A DNA stretch of 20,909 nt from contig CAZHHH010000039.1 in the NCBI GenBank assembly GCA_964532085.1, positions 1 through 20,909 on the forward strand. Direction: 5' to 3'. Position numbers and translations under genes: made by a program. The notes beneath the pieces were generated by a model. The model made no database searches. It saw nothing but the letters and a program-made list of their open reading frames with translations, and was not told the origin of the DNA. The DNA is from CAZHHH01 sp964532085. Lineage in GTDB: Bacteria > Bacteroidota > Bacteroidia > Bacteroidales > Marinilabiliaceae. This document shows positions 1 to 8,151 of the stretch, one piece after another. The stretch's first letter is position 1. Each line of letters opens with the position of its first letter.

Positions 1-1
1 A

Positions 2-388
2 AAAATCAATATTCCTGGACTTTTGCAAGTCAAAAGATTTTATAAGAATGGGGTTGCAAAACTTGATATGATATACGATATACGTGAAGAAGTTAAAGAT
101 AATAGCATCTCATTAATTGACCCAACAGACCTTTTAAGAAGAAAAAGGATAAATTTTACTGAGTATGAATCTGAAGATTTGCTACATCCAGTAATGGTCA
201 ATGGAAAATTTGTTGGTGAAACAGAATCACTATATGATATTCAAAAAAGAGTAAAGGAAGAGATTAACAAGCTAGACAAAACTCATCTTAGATTAACAAA
301 TCCACATATTTACCACGTAGGTTTAGAAGAAAATCTATATAGAAAACGAATGGATCTAATAATTGACAATAAAAACAGACATTTATGA
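2..388 (+). CDS. pncB: Nicotinate phosphoribosyltransferase, C-terminal part (5' end outside window)
   Basis: The frame is open from the first bases of the window to a TGA at 386-388, giving about 128 residues of the C-terminal end of a protein that is usually near 400 residues. The closing stretch, with a RLTNPHIYHVGL motif followed by LYRKRMDLI, is typical of the end of bacterial PncB. The enzyme joins nicotinate and phosphoribosyl pyrophosphate to form nicotinate mononucleotide in the cytosolic Preiss-Handler route to NAD. Its stop codon overlaps the ATG of the nicotinamidase gene (ATGA), so the two are almost certainly co-transcribed and translationally coupled. The TTG at 23 is an internal codon, not a start. 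The catalytic region lies outside the window, so activity cannot be judged. Confidence 0.88.
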   Translation, partial: KINIPGLLQVKRFYKNGVAKLDMIYDIREEVKDNSISLIDPTDLLRRKRINFTEYESEDLLHPVMVNGKFVGETESLYDIQKRVKEEINKLDKTHLRLTNPHIYHVGLEENLYRKRMDLIIDNKNRHL

Positions 389-996
389 AAGCATTAATTT
401 TAATTGATCTACAGTATGATTTTTTACCCAACGGCTCTTTGGCTGTTGATAGAAGTGATGAGATATTGCCAATTATCAATAACATACAGTTAAAATTTGA
501 TCATATAATCGCAACACGAGATTGGCACCCAGCAAATCATAAAAGCTTTGCCTCAAATCATAATGGAAAAAAACCAGGTGACATTATTGAGTTACAAGGT
601 TTGCAACAAGTTTTATGGCCCGACCATTGTGTTCAAGGTAGTCCTGGAGCTGAAATCACAGCAAATATCAATCAAGCAAAAATAGATTATATCATTTATA
701 AAGGAACCAATACAGAAATAGATTCTTATAGTGCCTTTTTTGATAATGGCAGATTAAAGCAGACTGAGCTTGACTCCTATTTAAAACGAAATGAGATATC
801 CACAATTTATGTAGCAGGACTAACAACCGATTACTGTGTCTATTTCACTGTTTTAGATGGACTTTCGTTAGGTTATAATGTATTTGTTATCGAAGATGCT
901 TGTAGAGCTGTGAATTTGAATCCTGGAGATTCTGAAAAAGCACTTAAAGATATGAAAAAGAAAGGTGCTAAGATAATTCAGTCAAGTGAGTTGTAA
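385..996 (+). CDS. pncA: Nicotinamidase (pyrazinamidase family)
   Basis: A complete 203-residue cysteine hydrolase of the isochorismatase-like fold, of normal length for PncA. It deamidates nicotinamide to nicotinate, which the preceding gene's product then uses. The family's catalytic triad can be read as D8 (in LILIDLQYDF), K106 (in YKGTN) and C151 (in TTDYCVYFT). The metal-binding set is D46, H48 and H81 (in DWHP and PDHCVQG). The ATG overlaps the pncB stop by 4 nt (ATGA), so the start is unambiguous. The pair forms a compact NAD-salvage unit in the cytosol. Nothing looks damaged. Other isochorismatase-like hydrolases lack this complete triad plus DWHP/PDHC combination, so the call is firm. 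Confidence 0.95.
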   Translation: MKALILIDLQYDFLPNGSLAVDRSDEILPIINNIQLKFDHIIATRDWHPANHKSFASNHNGKKPGDIIELQGLQQVLWPDHCVQGSPGAEITANINQAKIDYIIYKGTNTEIDSYSAFFDNGRLKQTELDSYLKRNEISTIYVAGLTTDYCVYFTVLDGLSLGYNVFVIEDACRAVNLNPGDSEKALKDMKKKGAKIIQSSEL

Positions 997-1082
997 TTTT
1001 TTGAATTCCGCATTGAGACACCCGAAACAGATGAATATCTTGATATATTTCTGATTTATTATATTCAATCCACTTTGCCGCG

Positions 1083-1099
1083 CCTCGCCTATGGCGAGG
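1083..1099. repeat. GC-rich hairpin after pncA
   Basis: The sequence CCTCGCC-TAT-GGCGAGG is a perfect 7-bp stem with a 3-nt loop, conspicuously GC-rich in an AT-rich gap between two convergent genes. It is followed on the plus strand by GGTGATTTT rather than a clean T-run, so it is a poor intrinsic terminator. It may instead be a short palindromic intergenic repeat. Confidence 0.5.
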
Positions 1100-1164
1100 G
1101 GGTGATTTTCAATACGTAAAATTGAACTCTACAAAAAAAACGTTATTTTTACGACTTATTAAAC

Positions 1165-1698
1165 CTAGATAACTAATATAAAATCCACCAAAGTATTTAA
1201 AATAATAATTACTAGTATAGAAGTTGCAAAAAAGGTTGGTTCATTCATTTTACGAACTTTAGTAACTGGTGCTAAACCCTTATAATAAATATAAAAAGTA
1301 TAAATTGTTGCTAATAATGAAATGATACCTAAACCATCAATTAATTTAAAAATACCAGCTACCCAAACAGGTGTATACGAGTAAGCCAATAGTTTTACAG
1401 TATCATTCATATTTGAATTAGCATTAAAAGAAGGAGCTAATTTATATATTACAAAACCTGATAACCAAATACCAATTACATTAGAAAGAACGGTTATTAC
1501 AGCAATAGATATTGCAGCAATTATATCGCCAGTTTCAATAATTTTTCGTAAAAAAAGTGCAATTGCAGGAATTAGAGATAAAGGTATTACATAAGTTAGA
1601 ATAGCCTCTTGGACAGAGATATAATCATAGGTATATTTATGCCAAATTTCTTTAGGATTTAGCAGTATAAATTTGACTTTATTTATTAATGACTCCAT
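1165..1698 (-). CDS. Yip1-family (DUF1282-like) multi-spanning membrane protein
   Basis: A protein of about 177 residues with roughly five hydrophobic segments and a short polar N-terminus (MESLINKVKFILLNPKEIW). The motif of a membrane-proximal LLNPKEIW segment followed by several TM helices is typical of bacterial Yip1-domain proteins, whose function is poorly known. I place the start at the ATG at 1698. A TTG at 1722 would add eight residues, but it lies inside a promoter-like box (TAGATTTG, minus strand, 1727-1720), so it is unlikely to be transcribed. The gene converges on pncA and diverges from the lipid-kinase gene. No charged catalytic motif is seen. Its role is unknown. Confidence 0.75.
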   Translation of the reverse strand: MESLINKVKFILLNPKEIWHKYTYDYISVQEAILTYVIPLSLIPAIALFLRKIIETGDIIAAISIAVITVLSNVIGIWLSGFVIYKLAPSFNANSNMNDTVKLLAYSYTPVWVAGIFKLIDGLGIISLLATIYTFYIYYKGLAPVTKVRKMNEPTFFATSILVIIILNTLVDFILVI

Positions 1699-1719
1699 TC
1701 TTAATATTTTATTTGTTTG

Positions 1720-1727
1720 CAAATCTA
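1720..1727 (-). promoter_or_regulatory. Candidate -7 promoter box for the Yip1-like gene
   Basis: Minus strand TAGATTTG matches the Bacteroidota -7 consensus TAnnTTTG and lies 21 nt before the ATG at 1698. The matching -33 element is weak. This is an inference from motif and spacing only. Confidence 0.4.
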
Positions 1728-1898
1728 ATAATATTATACGACTAAAAGTAGTAAAAAGATACGCAAAACTACGTTATAATCTCTTTATATAATATATATT
1801 CGTATTAATATAAATGCACCTTAATAAAATGTTATAATTAATGAGTAAGTTAGAGATTAATTGAACTCAAATATGTTTCAAATCAATTAATAAAAGAG

Positions 1899-1906
1899 TA
1901 TATTTG
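1899..1906 (+). promoter_or_regulatory. Candidate -7 promoter box for the lipid-kinase gene
   Basis: TATATTTG matches TAnnTTTG and ends 21 nt before the ATG at 1928, which implies a leader of only about 15 nt. No good TTTG -33 box is seen at the right spacing. Confidence 0.4.
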
Positions 1907-1927
1907 TTTTAAAATGAAATAGATATA

Positions 1928-2884
1928 ATGAATTCGAAAATTTTATTTATTATAAATCCTATATCTGGAATTGGTAAACAGAAGAGTGTTGAAAAAATCA
2001 TTAAATCAGAGCTCTCTTCTAAAAAATGGGATATTGATATAAAACAGACTAAATATAGAGGTCACGGCTCTAAAATTAGTCGTGAAGCTGCCAATAAGTA
2101 TGATATTGTTGTAGCTGTAGGAGGTGATGGAACTGTTAATGAAATAGGTAGTTCACTGGTCGGTTCTTCAACTTCTTTAGCAATAATACCAACAGGTTCA
2201 GGTAATGGATTAGCTCGTTTTTTAGAAATTCCATTTAAAATTGACAAAGCTCTGCAAGTTATTAATGAAGCTGAGTTGAAATCAATAGATGTCATTAAAA
2301 TCAATGAACACTTATCATTAAATGTTGCAGGAATTGGTTTTGATGCTTATATAAGTCACAAATTTGCTAAAAAGAAAAACAGAGGTCCACTTGCTTATAT
2401 ACAGCTAATTACCAAAGAGTTTGTCGATTATAAGTCAGAAAAATATGATGTAACAATTAATAATGAAACTCGACAGTGGGATGCATTTATTATTAGTTTT
2501 GCGAACTCTTCACAATATGGCAATAATATACACATTGCCCCTAATGCATCTATCGATGACGGTCTTCTAGACCTTTGTGTTATAAAATCTTTTCCAAAAT
2601 ATACAGCTCCAGCTCTACTAATAAGTATGATAGACCAAAGTATTGGGCTTAATAAGTATGATATGATTATCAAAACTCCAGAATTAATAGTTAGGCATAA
2701 TGAAAATATGCTTGGACACATTGATGGAGAACCTGTTTCATTTGGTAAAGAAGCTAAAATAGAAGTTATTCCTTTAGGCTTAAATGTTGTTATTCCTTCA
2801 AAAAAGTTAAGACAAAGTCAGCATTTATTTTCACCAATTTTAGAGATGCTACCTACAATAAACACACCTATTATAAATAGATAG
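1928..2884 (+). CDS. Diacylglycerol/lipid kinase family protein (YegS/BmrU/DgkB type)
   Basis: A complete 318-residue protein, the usual length for this family of soluble, membrane-associated lipid kinases. The nucleotide-binding motif GGDGTVNE is at residues 65-72 and the second signature IPTGSGNGLARFLEIP at 87-102. A later DGEPV motif carries conserved acidic residues of the C-terminal beta-sandwich domain. The N-terminus (KILFIINPISGIGK) is the family's first beta strand and glycine-rich loop. Such enzymes phosphorylate diacylglycerol or sphingoid-type lipids with ATP; the substrate cannot be told from sequence. It is transcribed alone, diverging from the Yip1-like gene, with a promoter-like box 21 nt before its ATG. 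No lesions are seen. Confidence 0.92.
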   Translation: MNSKILFIINPISGIGKQKSVEKIIKSELSSKKWDIDIKQTKYRGHGSKISREAANKYDIVVAVGGDGTVNEIGSSLVGSSTSLAIIPTGSGNGLARFLEIPFKIDKALQVINEAELKSIDVIKINEHLSLNVAGIGFDAYISHKFAKKKNRGPLAYIQLITKEFVDYKSEKYDVTINNETRQWDAFIISFANSSQYGNNIHIAPNASIDDGLLDLCVIKSFPKYTAPALLISMIDQSIGLNKYDMIIKTPELIVRHNENMLGHIDGEPVSFGKEAKIEVIPLGLNVVIPSKKLRQSQHLFSPILEMLPTINTPIINR

Positions 2885-2927
2885 TACGCTTTTCTTATAT
2901 ACAGATAGAGATAATTTGAATAAATTG

Positions 2928-3014
2928 CGGAGGGTCAGGGATTCGAACCCTGGAAACCCTCACGAGTTTACGCGCTTTCCAAGCGCGCGCCTTCAGCCAC
3001 TCGGCCAACCCTCC
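2928..3014 (-). tRNA. tRNA-Ser (GGA)
   Basis: On the minus strand the 87-nt sequence folds as a class II tRNA. The acceptor stem GGAGGGT pairs with ACCCTCC, and the anticodon loop reads CTTGGAAAG with anticodon GGA. It has a long variable arm, a GGTTCGAATCC T-arm and discriminator base G, as expected for serine. CCA is not encoded. It lies 12 nt downstream of the tRNA-Trp gene and is probably cut from the same transcript. Confidence 0.97.
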
Positions 3015-3026
3015 TAATTTGAATAG

Positions 3027-3099
3027 CACGGGAGGAGAGACTCGAACTCCCGACACCTGGTTTTGGAGACCAGTGCTCTGCCAACTGAGCTACACCCGT
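3027..3099 (-). tRNA. tRNA-Trp (CCA anticodon)
   Basis: A 73-nt class I tRNA on the minus strand. The anticodon arm CTGGT-CTCCAAA-ACCAG gives anticodon CCA, the T-arm is GGGAG-TTCGAGT-CTCTC, and the discriminator is G. The 3' CCA is not encoded. The acceptor stem ACGGGTG/CTCCCGT has one U-U mismatch at positions 6:67; the rest pairs well, so the gene is probably functional. It is the first gene of a Trp-Ser tRNA pair. Confidence 0.96.
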
Positions 3100-3121
3100 G
3101 TATAATCGTGCTTTGCAAATG

Positions 3122-3129
3122 CAAAAATA
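3122..3129 (-). promoter_or_regulatory. Candidate -7 promoter box for the tRNA pair
   Basis: Minus strand TATTTTTG matches TAnnTTTG and ends 22 nt before the 5' end of tRNA-Trp. The -33 region is only a loose match. Confidence 0.4.
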
Positions 3130-3297
3130 GAACTTTAATTTAATAAAACTACTCTTTATAAAGAATAATTTTAAACAATACCACAGTTTACTGACAGTCA
3201 ACCTAATCAAATAACACAAACGCTTTTAGAATATAACTAATTCTACAATAAGACAAAATAAAAGATTGAAAAAATGGTTATTTATATATCATATACC

Positions 3298-3305
3298 TAT
3301 TTTTG
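3298..3305 (+). promoter_or_regulatory. Candidate -7 promoter box for the TPR lipoprotein gene
   Basis: TATTTTTG matches TAnnTTTG and ends 23 nt before the ATG at 3329. Confidence 0.4.
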
Positions 3306-3328
3306 AAAAAATAATAAAATCTTAAAGA

Positions 3329-4201
3329 ATGAAAAAAACAGTAATAATAATATCATCAATATTTATTTTAGCCTCTTGTAGTTCAACAAAACAGCTAACA
3401 ACATTAGAAAACAGTTTAAAAACTAACTATTCTAATAAAAATTATGAAGCAGTTATTGAAGAATATGAAAAACTTACTACTCTCGCATCAAAGAAAAAGC
3501 AAGAACTACCATCACAATCCACTATTTTTGCTGGAAAATCATTTTATAATATAGAAAAGTATAGTGAATCATTAAATCTATTATCATCCATTGAAAACAA
3601 AGATGAAGAGGCTATTTTTATGGAAGGAATGTCATATTACCATCTTAAAAATAACAATGAAGAGTTTAGTTTTTGGAATGCAAACAGGAACAGCATCAAA
3701 AATGCAGAAAATGAACAAATTGTATTAAATAGAATATATGATTTAGCAATAAATTTTGCAGAATTTCAATTAGCAAATAGAGTTTGGACTGAATTATCTA
3801 ACAATTCAGAGATAGAACAGATGGAGAAGCAAGTAGCCGTTTTAGATAATTTGGGAGAAAAAAGTCAAGCATTATCATTGGCAAACAACATCTTGAAGAA
3901 AGATGCTAATAATGAAGAAGCTCTTTTTTATAGAGGAACATACTACTTTAATAAAGCTGAATCGCTTTATCAATCAGAGATGGCAAAATATAATAAAAAT
4001 CCAAACTATACAGCTTACGCATATTTAAGACGTGAGTTGAAGAAAGCAAGTAGTGATTTTAGAAATGCAAGGGATATTTTTGAAAGACTTTACAAAATTG
4101 CACCAGATAACAAAAAATATATAGCATATTTAAAGAATAGCTATTTAAGATTAGAGATGAGAAATGAAGCTGCACAAATGGACAAGCTGTTAAATAATTA
4201 A
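3329..4201 (+). CDS. TPR-repeat lipoprotein
   Basis: A complete 290-residue protein starting with a lipoprotein signal peptide: basic MKK, a hydrophobic stretch to residue 14, and a lipobox ending LASC with the acylated cysteine at C17. The residues after the cysteine (SSTKQ) lack an acidic surface-export signal, so a periplasm-facing anchor is more likely than surface display. The mature part is helical with TPR-like pairs, for example AGKSFYNIEKYSESLNLL, and NEEALFYRGTYYFNKAESLY late in the protein, and ends in a lysine/arginine-rich helical segment. TPR lipoproteins usually scaffold envelope complexes; the partner is unknown here. Its 3' end overlaps the convergent small membrane-protein gene by 12 nt, so there is no room for a terminator between them. 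Confidence 0.85.
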   Translation: MKKTVIIISSIFILASCSSTKQLTTLENSLKTNYSNKNYEAVIEEYEKLTTLASKKKQELPSQSTIFAGKSFYNIEKYSESLNLLSSIENKDEEAIFMEGMSYYHLKNNNEEFSFWNANRNSIKNAENEQIVLNRIYDLAINFAEFQLANRVWTELSNNSEIEQMEKQVAVLDNLGEKSQALSLANNILKKDANNEEALFYRGTYYFNKAESLYQSEMAKYNKNPNYTAYAYLRRELKKASSDFRNARDIFERLYKIAPDNKKYIAYLKNSYLRLEMRNEAAQMDKLLNN

Positions 4202-4597
4202 CAGCTGTTCAATTTCATCAGCTAGATTTAAAATAGCTTTTCGCCCTTTCATTATTCCATAAACTTTGCCTAAAAACATTGAGATAGCTGCAAAAATCAC
4301 AAAATATAATATGGTTTTTTGCATTCCTATTTTTTCCATTGGAATAATACCCGAAATTATAAAAGCCAAATAAGCAACAAGAGCAAACGCACCTGATGTG
4401 CGTCCTTGCTCGCAACCACAAGCCGAATATAACTCTTGCAACTTCTCTCCCATTTCCCTATTTTGATTTTCATCAAGTTCTGTAATATCCATAACTACCG
4501 GTCTAACTTTACCAGTGCTAAGAAGATTAATCCCCTTAGCCAACTCTCGAATATCATCAATGGAGTTTACAACTATTTTTCCTCGTTTATTTTTCAT
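4190..4597 (-). CDS. Small membrane protein of unknown function
   Basis: I do not recognise a family. The 135-residue protein has a polar N-terminal domain (residues 1-58), a CGCEQG motif at 60-65, two predicted membrane helices at about 68-87 and 94-116, and a short helical tail (about 120-135). Its ATG follows the rlmD stop codon with no gap (TAA then ATG), so it is translationally coupled to rlmD and expressed with it. The first helix is preceded by the cysteine pair and an arginine. The cysteines could bind a metal or form a disulfide, but that is speculation. The N-terminal half, KIVVNSIDDIRELAKGI followed by a VRPVVMDITEL stretch, suggests a small alpha/beta domain. Confidence 0.7.
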   Translation of the reverse strand: MKNKRGKIVVNSIDDIRELAKGINLLSTGKVRPVVMDITELDENQNREMGEKLQELYSACGCEQGRTSGAFALVAYLAFIISGIIPMEKIGMQKTILYFVIFAAISMFLGKVYGIMKGRKAILNLADEIEQLLII

Positions 4598-6010
4598 TTA
4601 TCGTCTCTCAAGTAAAACAACATTTTCCACGTGGTGAGTTTGCGGGAACATATCAACAGGCTGAACCTTAACAACTTTATACTTCTCATCCATCAGCTGT
4701 AAATCACGTGCTTGTGTTGCAGAATTACAACTGACATAAACCACCCGTTTTGCATTCGCATTTAGAATAGTTTGCACAACATCAGAATGCATTCCTGCAC
4801 GTGGTGGATCAGTGATAATTACATCAGGTGCACCGTGCTCTTCAAAAAGTTCATCTGTAAGCAAATCTTTCATATCACCAGCCATAAAAACTGTATTTGT
4901 AATACTATTTATTTCTGAATTGATATTTGCATCAGCAATAGCCTCAGGAACATACTCAATACCAACCACTTTCTTTGCATTTCGAGCAACAAAATTAGCA
5001 ATAGAACCAGTTCCAGTATATAAATCATAAACCACCTCTTCGCCTGTTAATCCTGCATATTCACGGGTTATTTGATAGAGATTTAAAGCTTGCTCAGTGT
5101 TGGTTTGAAAAAATGACTTAGGACCTATTTTAAAACGCAAATCTTCAAGCTCTTCATAGATATGATCTCTCCCTTTAAATAACTTAACATCCAAATCTGT
5201 TATTGTATCATTTCCCTTAGGATTAATAACATACATCCAAGATGTTACCTCTGGAAATTTGTCTGTTAAATGGGTTAAAAGATTTTCTCTTGCCTCTTCA
5301 TCTTCTTGAAAAAATGAGATTATAACCATTGTTTCATCAATAGAAGTTGTGCGAATGATTAGAGAGCGTAAAAAACCCTCTTGTTTTTTCAAATTAAAAA
5401 ACTCAAGCTTATTTTCAAAGGCATAATCTCTAATTGCATTTTTAATCGCATTTGATGGTTCTGGTTGTAAATGGCACTCTTTAATATCTAAAACTTTGTC
5501 GAACATACCAGGAATATGGAGGCCTACCCCATTTCTGTTTTCTATTTTTTCGCCAGATTTTAATTCTTCGTCTGATATCCAACGTCTATCAGAGAAAGTA
5601 TATTCCATTTTATTACGATAATATCTATCCTTTGGCGATGGAATTATTGGAGAAGTTTCTGCCAATTCAACCTTTCCAATTCTCTGTAAATTATTAATAA
5701 CCTCTCGCTCTTTATATTTTAACTGATGCTCATAAGGGAGCATTTGCCATTTACAACCACCGCAAACGCCAAAATATTCACAAAAAGGTTCAACTCTATC
5801 ATCCGAAAGTTTATGATATGTAACAGGATAACCTTCAAAAAACTTAGAACGTTTTCTAGTTACCTGAACATCTACAACATCACCAGGAATTACTTTTGTT
5901 ACAAAAACTACCTTCTCATCAAACTTTCCAAGCGCTTTACCTTCGGCGGCTATATCAATAATCTCTATATTATTTAATAACGGTCTTCTATTTTTCTTTT
6001 TTCTTGCCAC
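4598..6010 (-). CDS. rlmD: 23S rRNA (uracil-5-)-methyltransferase, RlmD/RumA type
   Basis: A SAM-dependent RNA methyltransferase of 470 residues from the start I prefer. The order is an N-terminal TRAM-like beta domain (about 8-65), then iron-sulfur cysteines C77, C83, C86 (CEYFGVCGGC) with the fourth at C179 (KECHLQ), then the Rossmann domain. That domain holds the SAM motif DLYTGTGS, the catalytic-domain motif TDPPRAG and the nucleophile C428 in YVSCNSATQ. Family members make m5U in 23S rRNA (U1939 or U747 in E. coli numbering) or in tRNA; the exact target is not certain. I chose the GTG at 6010 (giving VARKKKNRRPLL, like family N-termini) over a GTG at 6034, because the latter sits in a promoter-like box. 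Confidence 0.9.
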   Translation of the reverse strand: MARKKKNRRPLLNNIEIIDIAAEGKALGKFDEKVVFVTKVIPGDVVDVQVTRKRSKFFEGYPVTYHKLSDDRVEPFCEYFGVCGGCKWQMLPYEHQLKYKEREVINNLQRIGKVELAETSPIIPSPKDRYYRNKMEYTFSDRRWISDEELKSGEKIENRNGVGLHIPGMFDKVLDIKECHLQPEPSNAIKNAIRDYAFENKLEFFNLKKQEGFLRSLIIRTTSIDETMVIISFFQEDEEARENLLTHLTDKFPEVTSWMYVINPKGNDTITDLDVKLFKGRDHIYEELEDLRFKIGPKSFFQTNTEQALNLYQITREYAGLTGEEVVYDLYTGTGSIANFVARNAKKVVGIEYVPEAIADANINSEINSITNTVFMAGDMKDLLTDELFEEHGAPDVIITDPPRAGMHSDVVQTILNANAKRVVYVSCNSATQARDLQLMDEKYKVVKVQPVDMFPQTHHVENVVLLERR

Positions 6011-6033
6011 TTTATCAATATTTATTAAAAACA

Positions 6034-6041
6034 CAAAGATA
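6034..6041 (-). promoter_or_regulatory. Candidate -7 promoter box for rlmD
   Basis: Minus strand TATCTTTG matches TAnnTTTG and ends 23 nt before the GTG at 6010. It overlaps the upstream GTG at 6034, which would therefore fall at or before the transcription start. This supports the shorter rlmD reading frame. Confidence 0.45.
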
Positions 6042-6297
6042 CAAAATCAAAATTCTTATATGAATTCAATGCTATCTTAAATAATATTAATTGTTTGATA
6101 AAACATCTTTTAATTCATAAAATAATAGTACTGAAACATACTCTAAACTCTTATACATATTGACAGATGAAATAAACTAGGCTTATTAATAGGTTGAAAC
6201 ATAACTACCTAAACGATTTTTAACATAGATATAAGAAACCTTTAAGATAAAAATGTCGTTTATTATACTATCAAATAATTTTAAGCTCTTATAAAAT

Positions 6298-8005
6298 ATG
6301 AAATTTAATTTTTTAAATAGATTTAAAAATCTTAAAACTCGTACAAAGTTATTTTTAGGATTTGGGTGGATGTTGGTGTTAGCGTTTATCATAGCTTATG
6401 TTGGATTTGATGGACTTTGGGATTATCACCACCAGAATAGAAGATTAATTTTAATAACAGAAAGCAATGACGCTTTATCTAACTCCCATATTGACGTGTT
6501 AAATCTTATAAATGATAGGGATACTGCACTATTTGCAAATATAATTGCAGAAATAGATACTGCACTTTAAAAAAAACAATGAGTATAAACTAATTGCTAA
6601 CAAAAATAATTTTGAAAGGATTGAGTCGAGAATTGAATCAATAAATGATTACAAAAATCTGATTATAAATATATACCCCTATATAAAAGAAGAAATTATC
6701 TATATTAATCAACTAAAAAATGCAGAAACTGATGCTGTAATTGAAAATATTTCAATAGAAACAGCCAATTTGATATCACAAGCACAAATAAATTTTCTAC
6801 GTGTAAATGTTTACAAAGACCTATCGTACATAGATGAATCAATAGAATCCATTTCATCCTTAACCTCTAGTTCACGACAAGATGTAGCCTACTTAGCAGC
6901 CGAGTATTATAAAAGATTATCTCGTTATAAAGAGATAATCAATCGAGTTACAATATTTAGCAGTGACATAGAAGATTTCTACAATAGATTAAATGAAGAT
7001 ATAGAAAACGAATTATATACAATTAACGAAGAGCTAAGCAGTCTAGTTGTAAAGATTTTTATAGAACTAATTATCTCAATATTAGCAGCTTTAGTTGCAG
7101 GTGTAATTATTTCAATAGCTATTACACGCTATATAAACAGCGCAATACAAAAAACAGTTCACTTTGCAAATGAAATTTCTCAAGGCAATTTAAGCGTCGA
7201 TATTGATACAGAATTTTTAGATCTAAAAGATGAAATAGGCGATTTATCACGCACATTAAACACAATGATTATCAGCCTTAGGAATGTAATTGAAGGAGTA
7301 ATAAAAGGTTCTGAAAATATAACTTCTGCAAGCGAGCAAGCCAGTTCTACATCGCAAGAATTGAGCAGTTCAGCCAACGAACAAGCCTCAAGCGTTGAGG
7401 AGATGTCATCAACTTTGGAAGAGATGACTGCAAATATTCAACAAAATAGTGAAAATGCAATAAAGTCACGTGAGAAAGCAGAAAGCATTGGTCGCCAAAT
7501 GATAGAAGTAGACAAGTCAGCTACAGAAAGTGTTGAAGCAATCCAATTAATTAATGAAAAAATAAAAGTAATTAATAATATTGCTATGCAAACCAACATT
7601 CTTGCTTTAAATGCTGCAGTTGAAGCAGCTCGAGCCGGTGAGCATGGTCGTGGATTTGCTGTAGTTGCAGGTGAGGTTAGAAAACTTGCAGAAAACTCAC
7701 GTGAGGCAGCAGATGAGATTGTACAATTAGCAGCAAACAGTCTTAGCTTAACAGAGACTGCAGCTAATGATTTAAGCACTTCAATGGAAGATATAGACAT
7801 TATAATTGAGATGATTAGAGAAATTGCTGCAGCAACGCAAGAGGAACATAGCGGAATTAATCAAATAAATGGTGCAGTTCAAGAGCTTAATCACAATACA
7901 CAGCAGAATGCGGCAGCCTCTGAAGAGCTTGCTAGCGCATCAGAAGAGTTATCTGGTCAGGCTGATAACTTAAAGGAGATGATAGCTTATTTTAGGTTAG
8001 AATAA
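6298..8005 (+). pseudogene. Methyl-accepting chemotaxis protein, split by a single frameshift (possible recoding)
   Basis: Read across one +1 shift, this is a 568-residue MCP, the same size as the two MCPs downstream. Residues 1-90 are in one frame: basic N-terminus FKNLKTRTKL, TM1 at about 19-39, and the start of the periplasmic domain, ending CTT TAA at 6565-6570. The other frame is open from 6557 and carries the rest without a break: the helical sensing domain, TM2 (about 253-276), HAMP, and the signalling domain whose tip includes QTNILALNAAVEAARAGE. There is no CheR-tethering pentapeptide; it ends in MIAYFRLE. The shift must fall in 6557-6568, just before eight A's. It could be a real mutation, a sequence error, or +1 recoding at CTT-TAA. 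An intrinsic terminator follows. No CheA or CheW gene is near. Confidence 0.85.
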
Positions 8006-8030
8006 AAACAAATAAAATTCTAATATTTAC

Positions 8031-8063
8031 AAAAGTGAGTTATAATATATTAAACTCACTTTT
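8031..8063 (+). terminator. Intrinsic terminator after the first MCP gene
   Basis: AAAAGTGAGTT (8031-8041) pairs with AACTCACTTTT (8053-8063), an 11-bp stem with an 11-nt loop, followed by TTTAGTTTTTT. It lies 26 nt after the MCP stop codon. Confidence 0.8.
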
Positions 8064-8151
8064 TTAGTTTTTTCTATTGAACTGAAAATTATAATTTTGT
8101 ATATTTATGTTTTAAATCATTAATAAAGTTATAAACCTAACTATAGAAAAA

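Noticed and set aside
2968..3219. Minus-strand open frame containing GVAQLAEHWSPKPGVGSSSLSSRA-like sequence
   Set aside because: It is a translation of the tRNA-Trp and part of the tRNA-Ser gene, a familiar annotation artefact.
6186..6392. 68-codon minus-strand frame across the first MCP start
   Set aside because: Overlaps the conserved MCP N-terminus; composition is Asn/Lys-rich and nothing supports it.
6556..6580. Firm call of programmed frameshifting
   Set aside because: The CTT-stop resembles the prfB site, but there is no upstream Shine-Dalgarno-like element or visible downstream structure, and the stop is TAA. It is kept only as a hypothesis.
7438..7800. 120-codon minus-strand frame inside the first MCP
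   Set aside because: Antisense shadow of the strongly conserved MCP signalling domain, with a low-complexity Ala/Ser composition.
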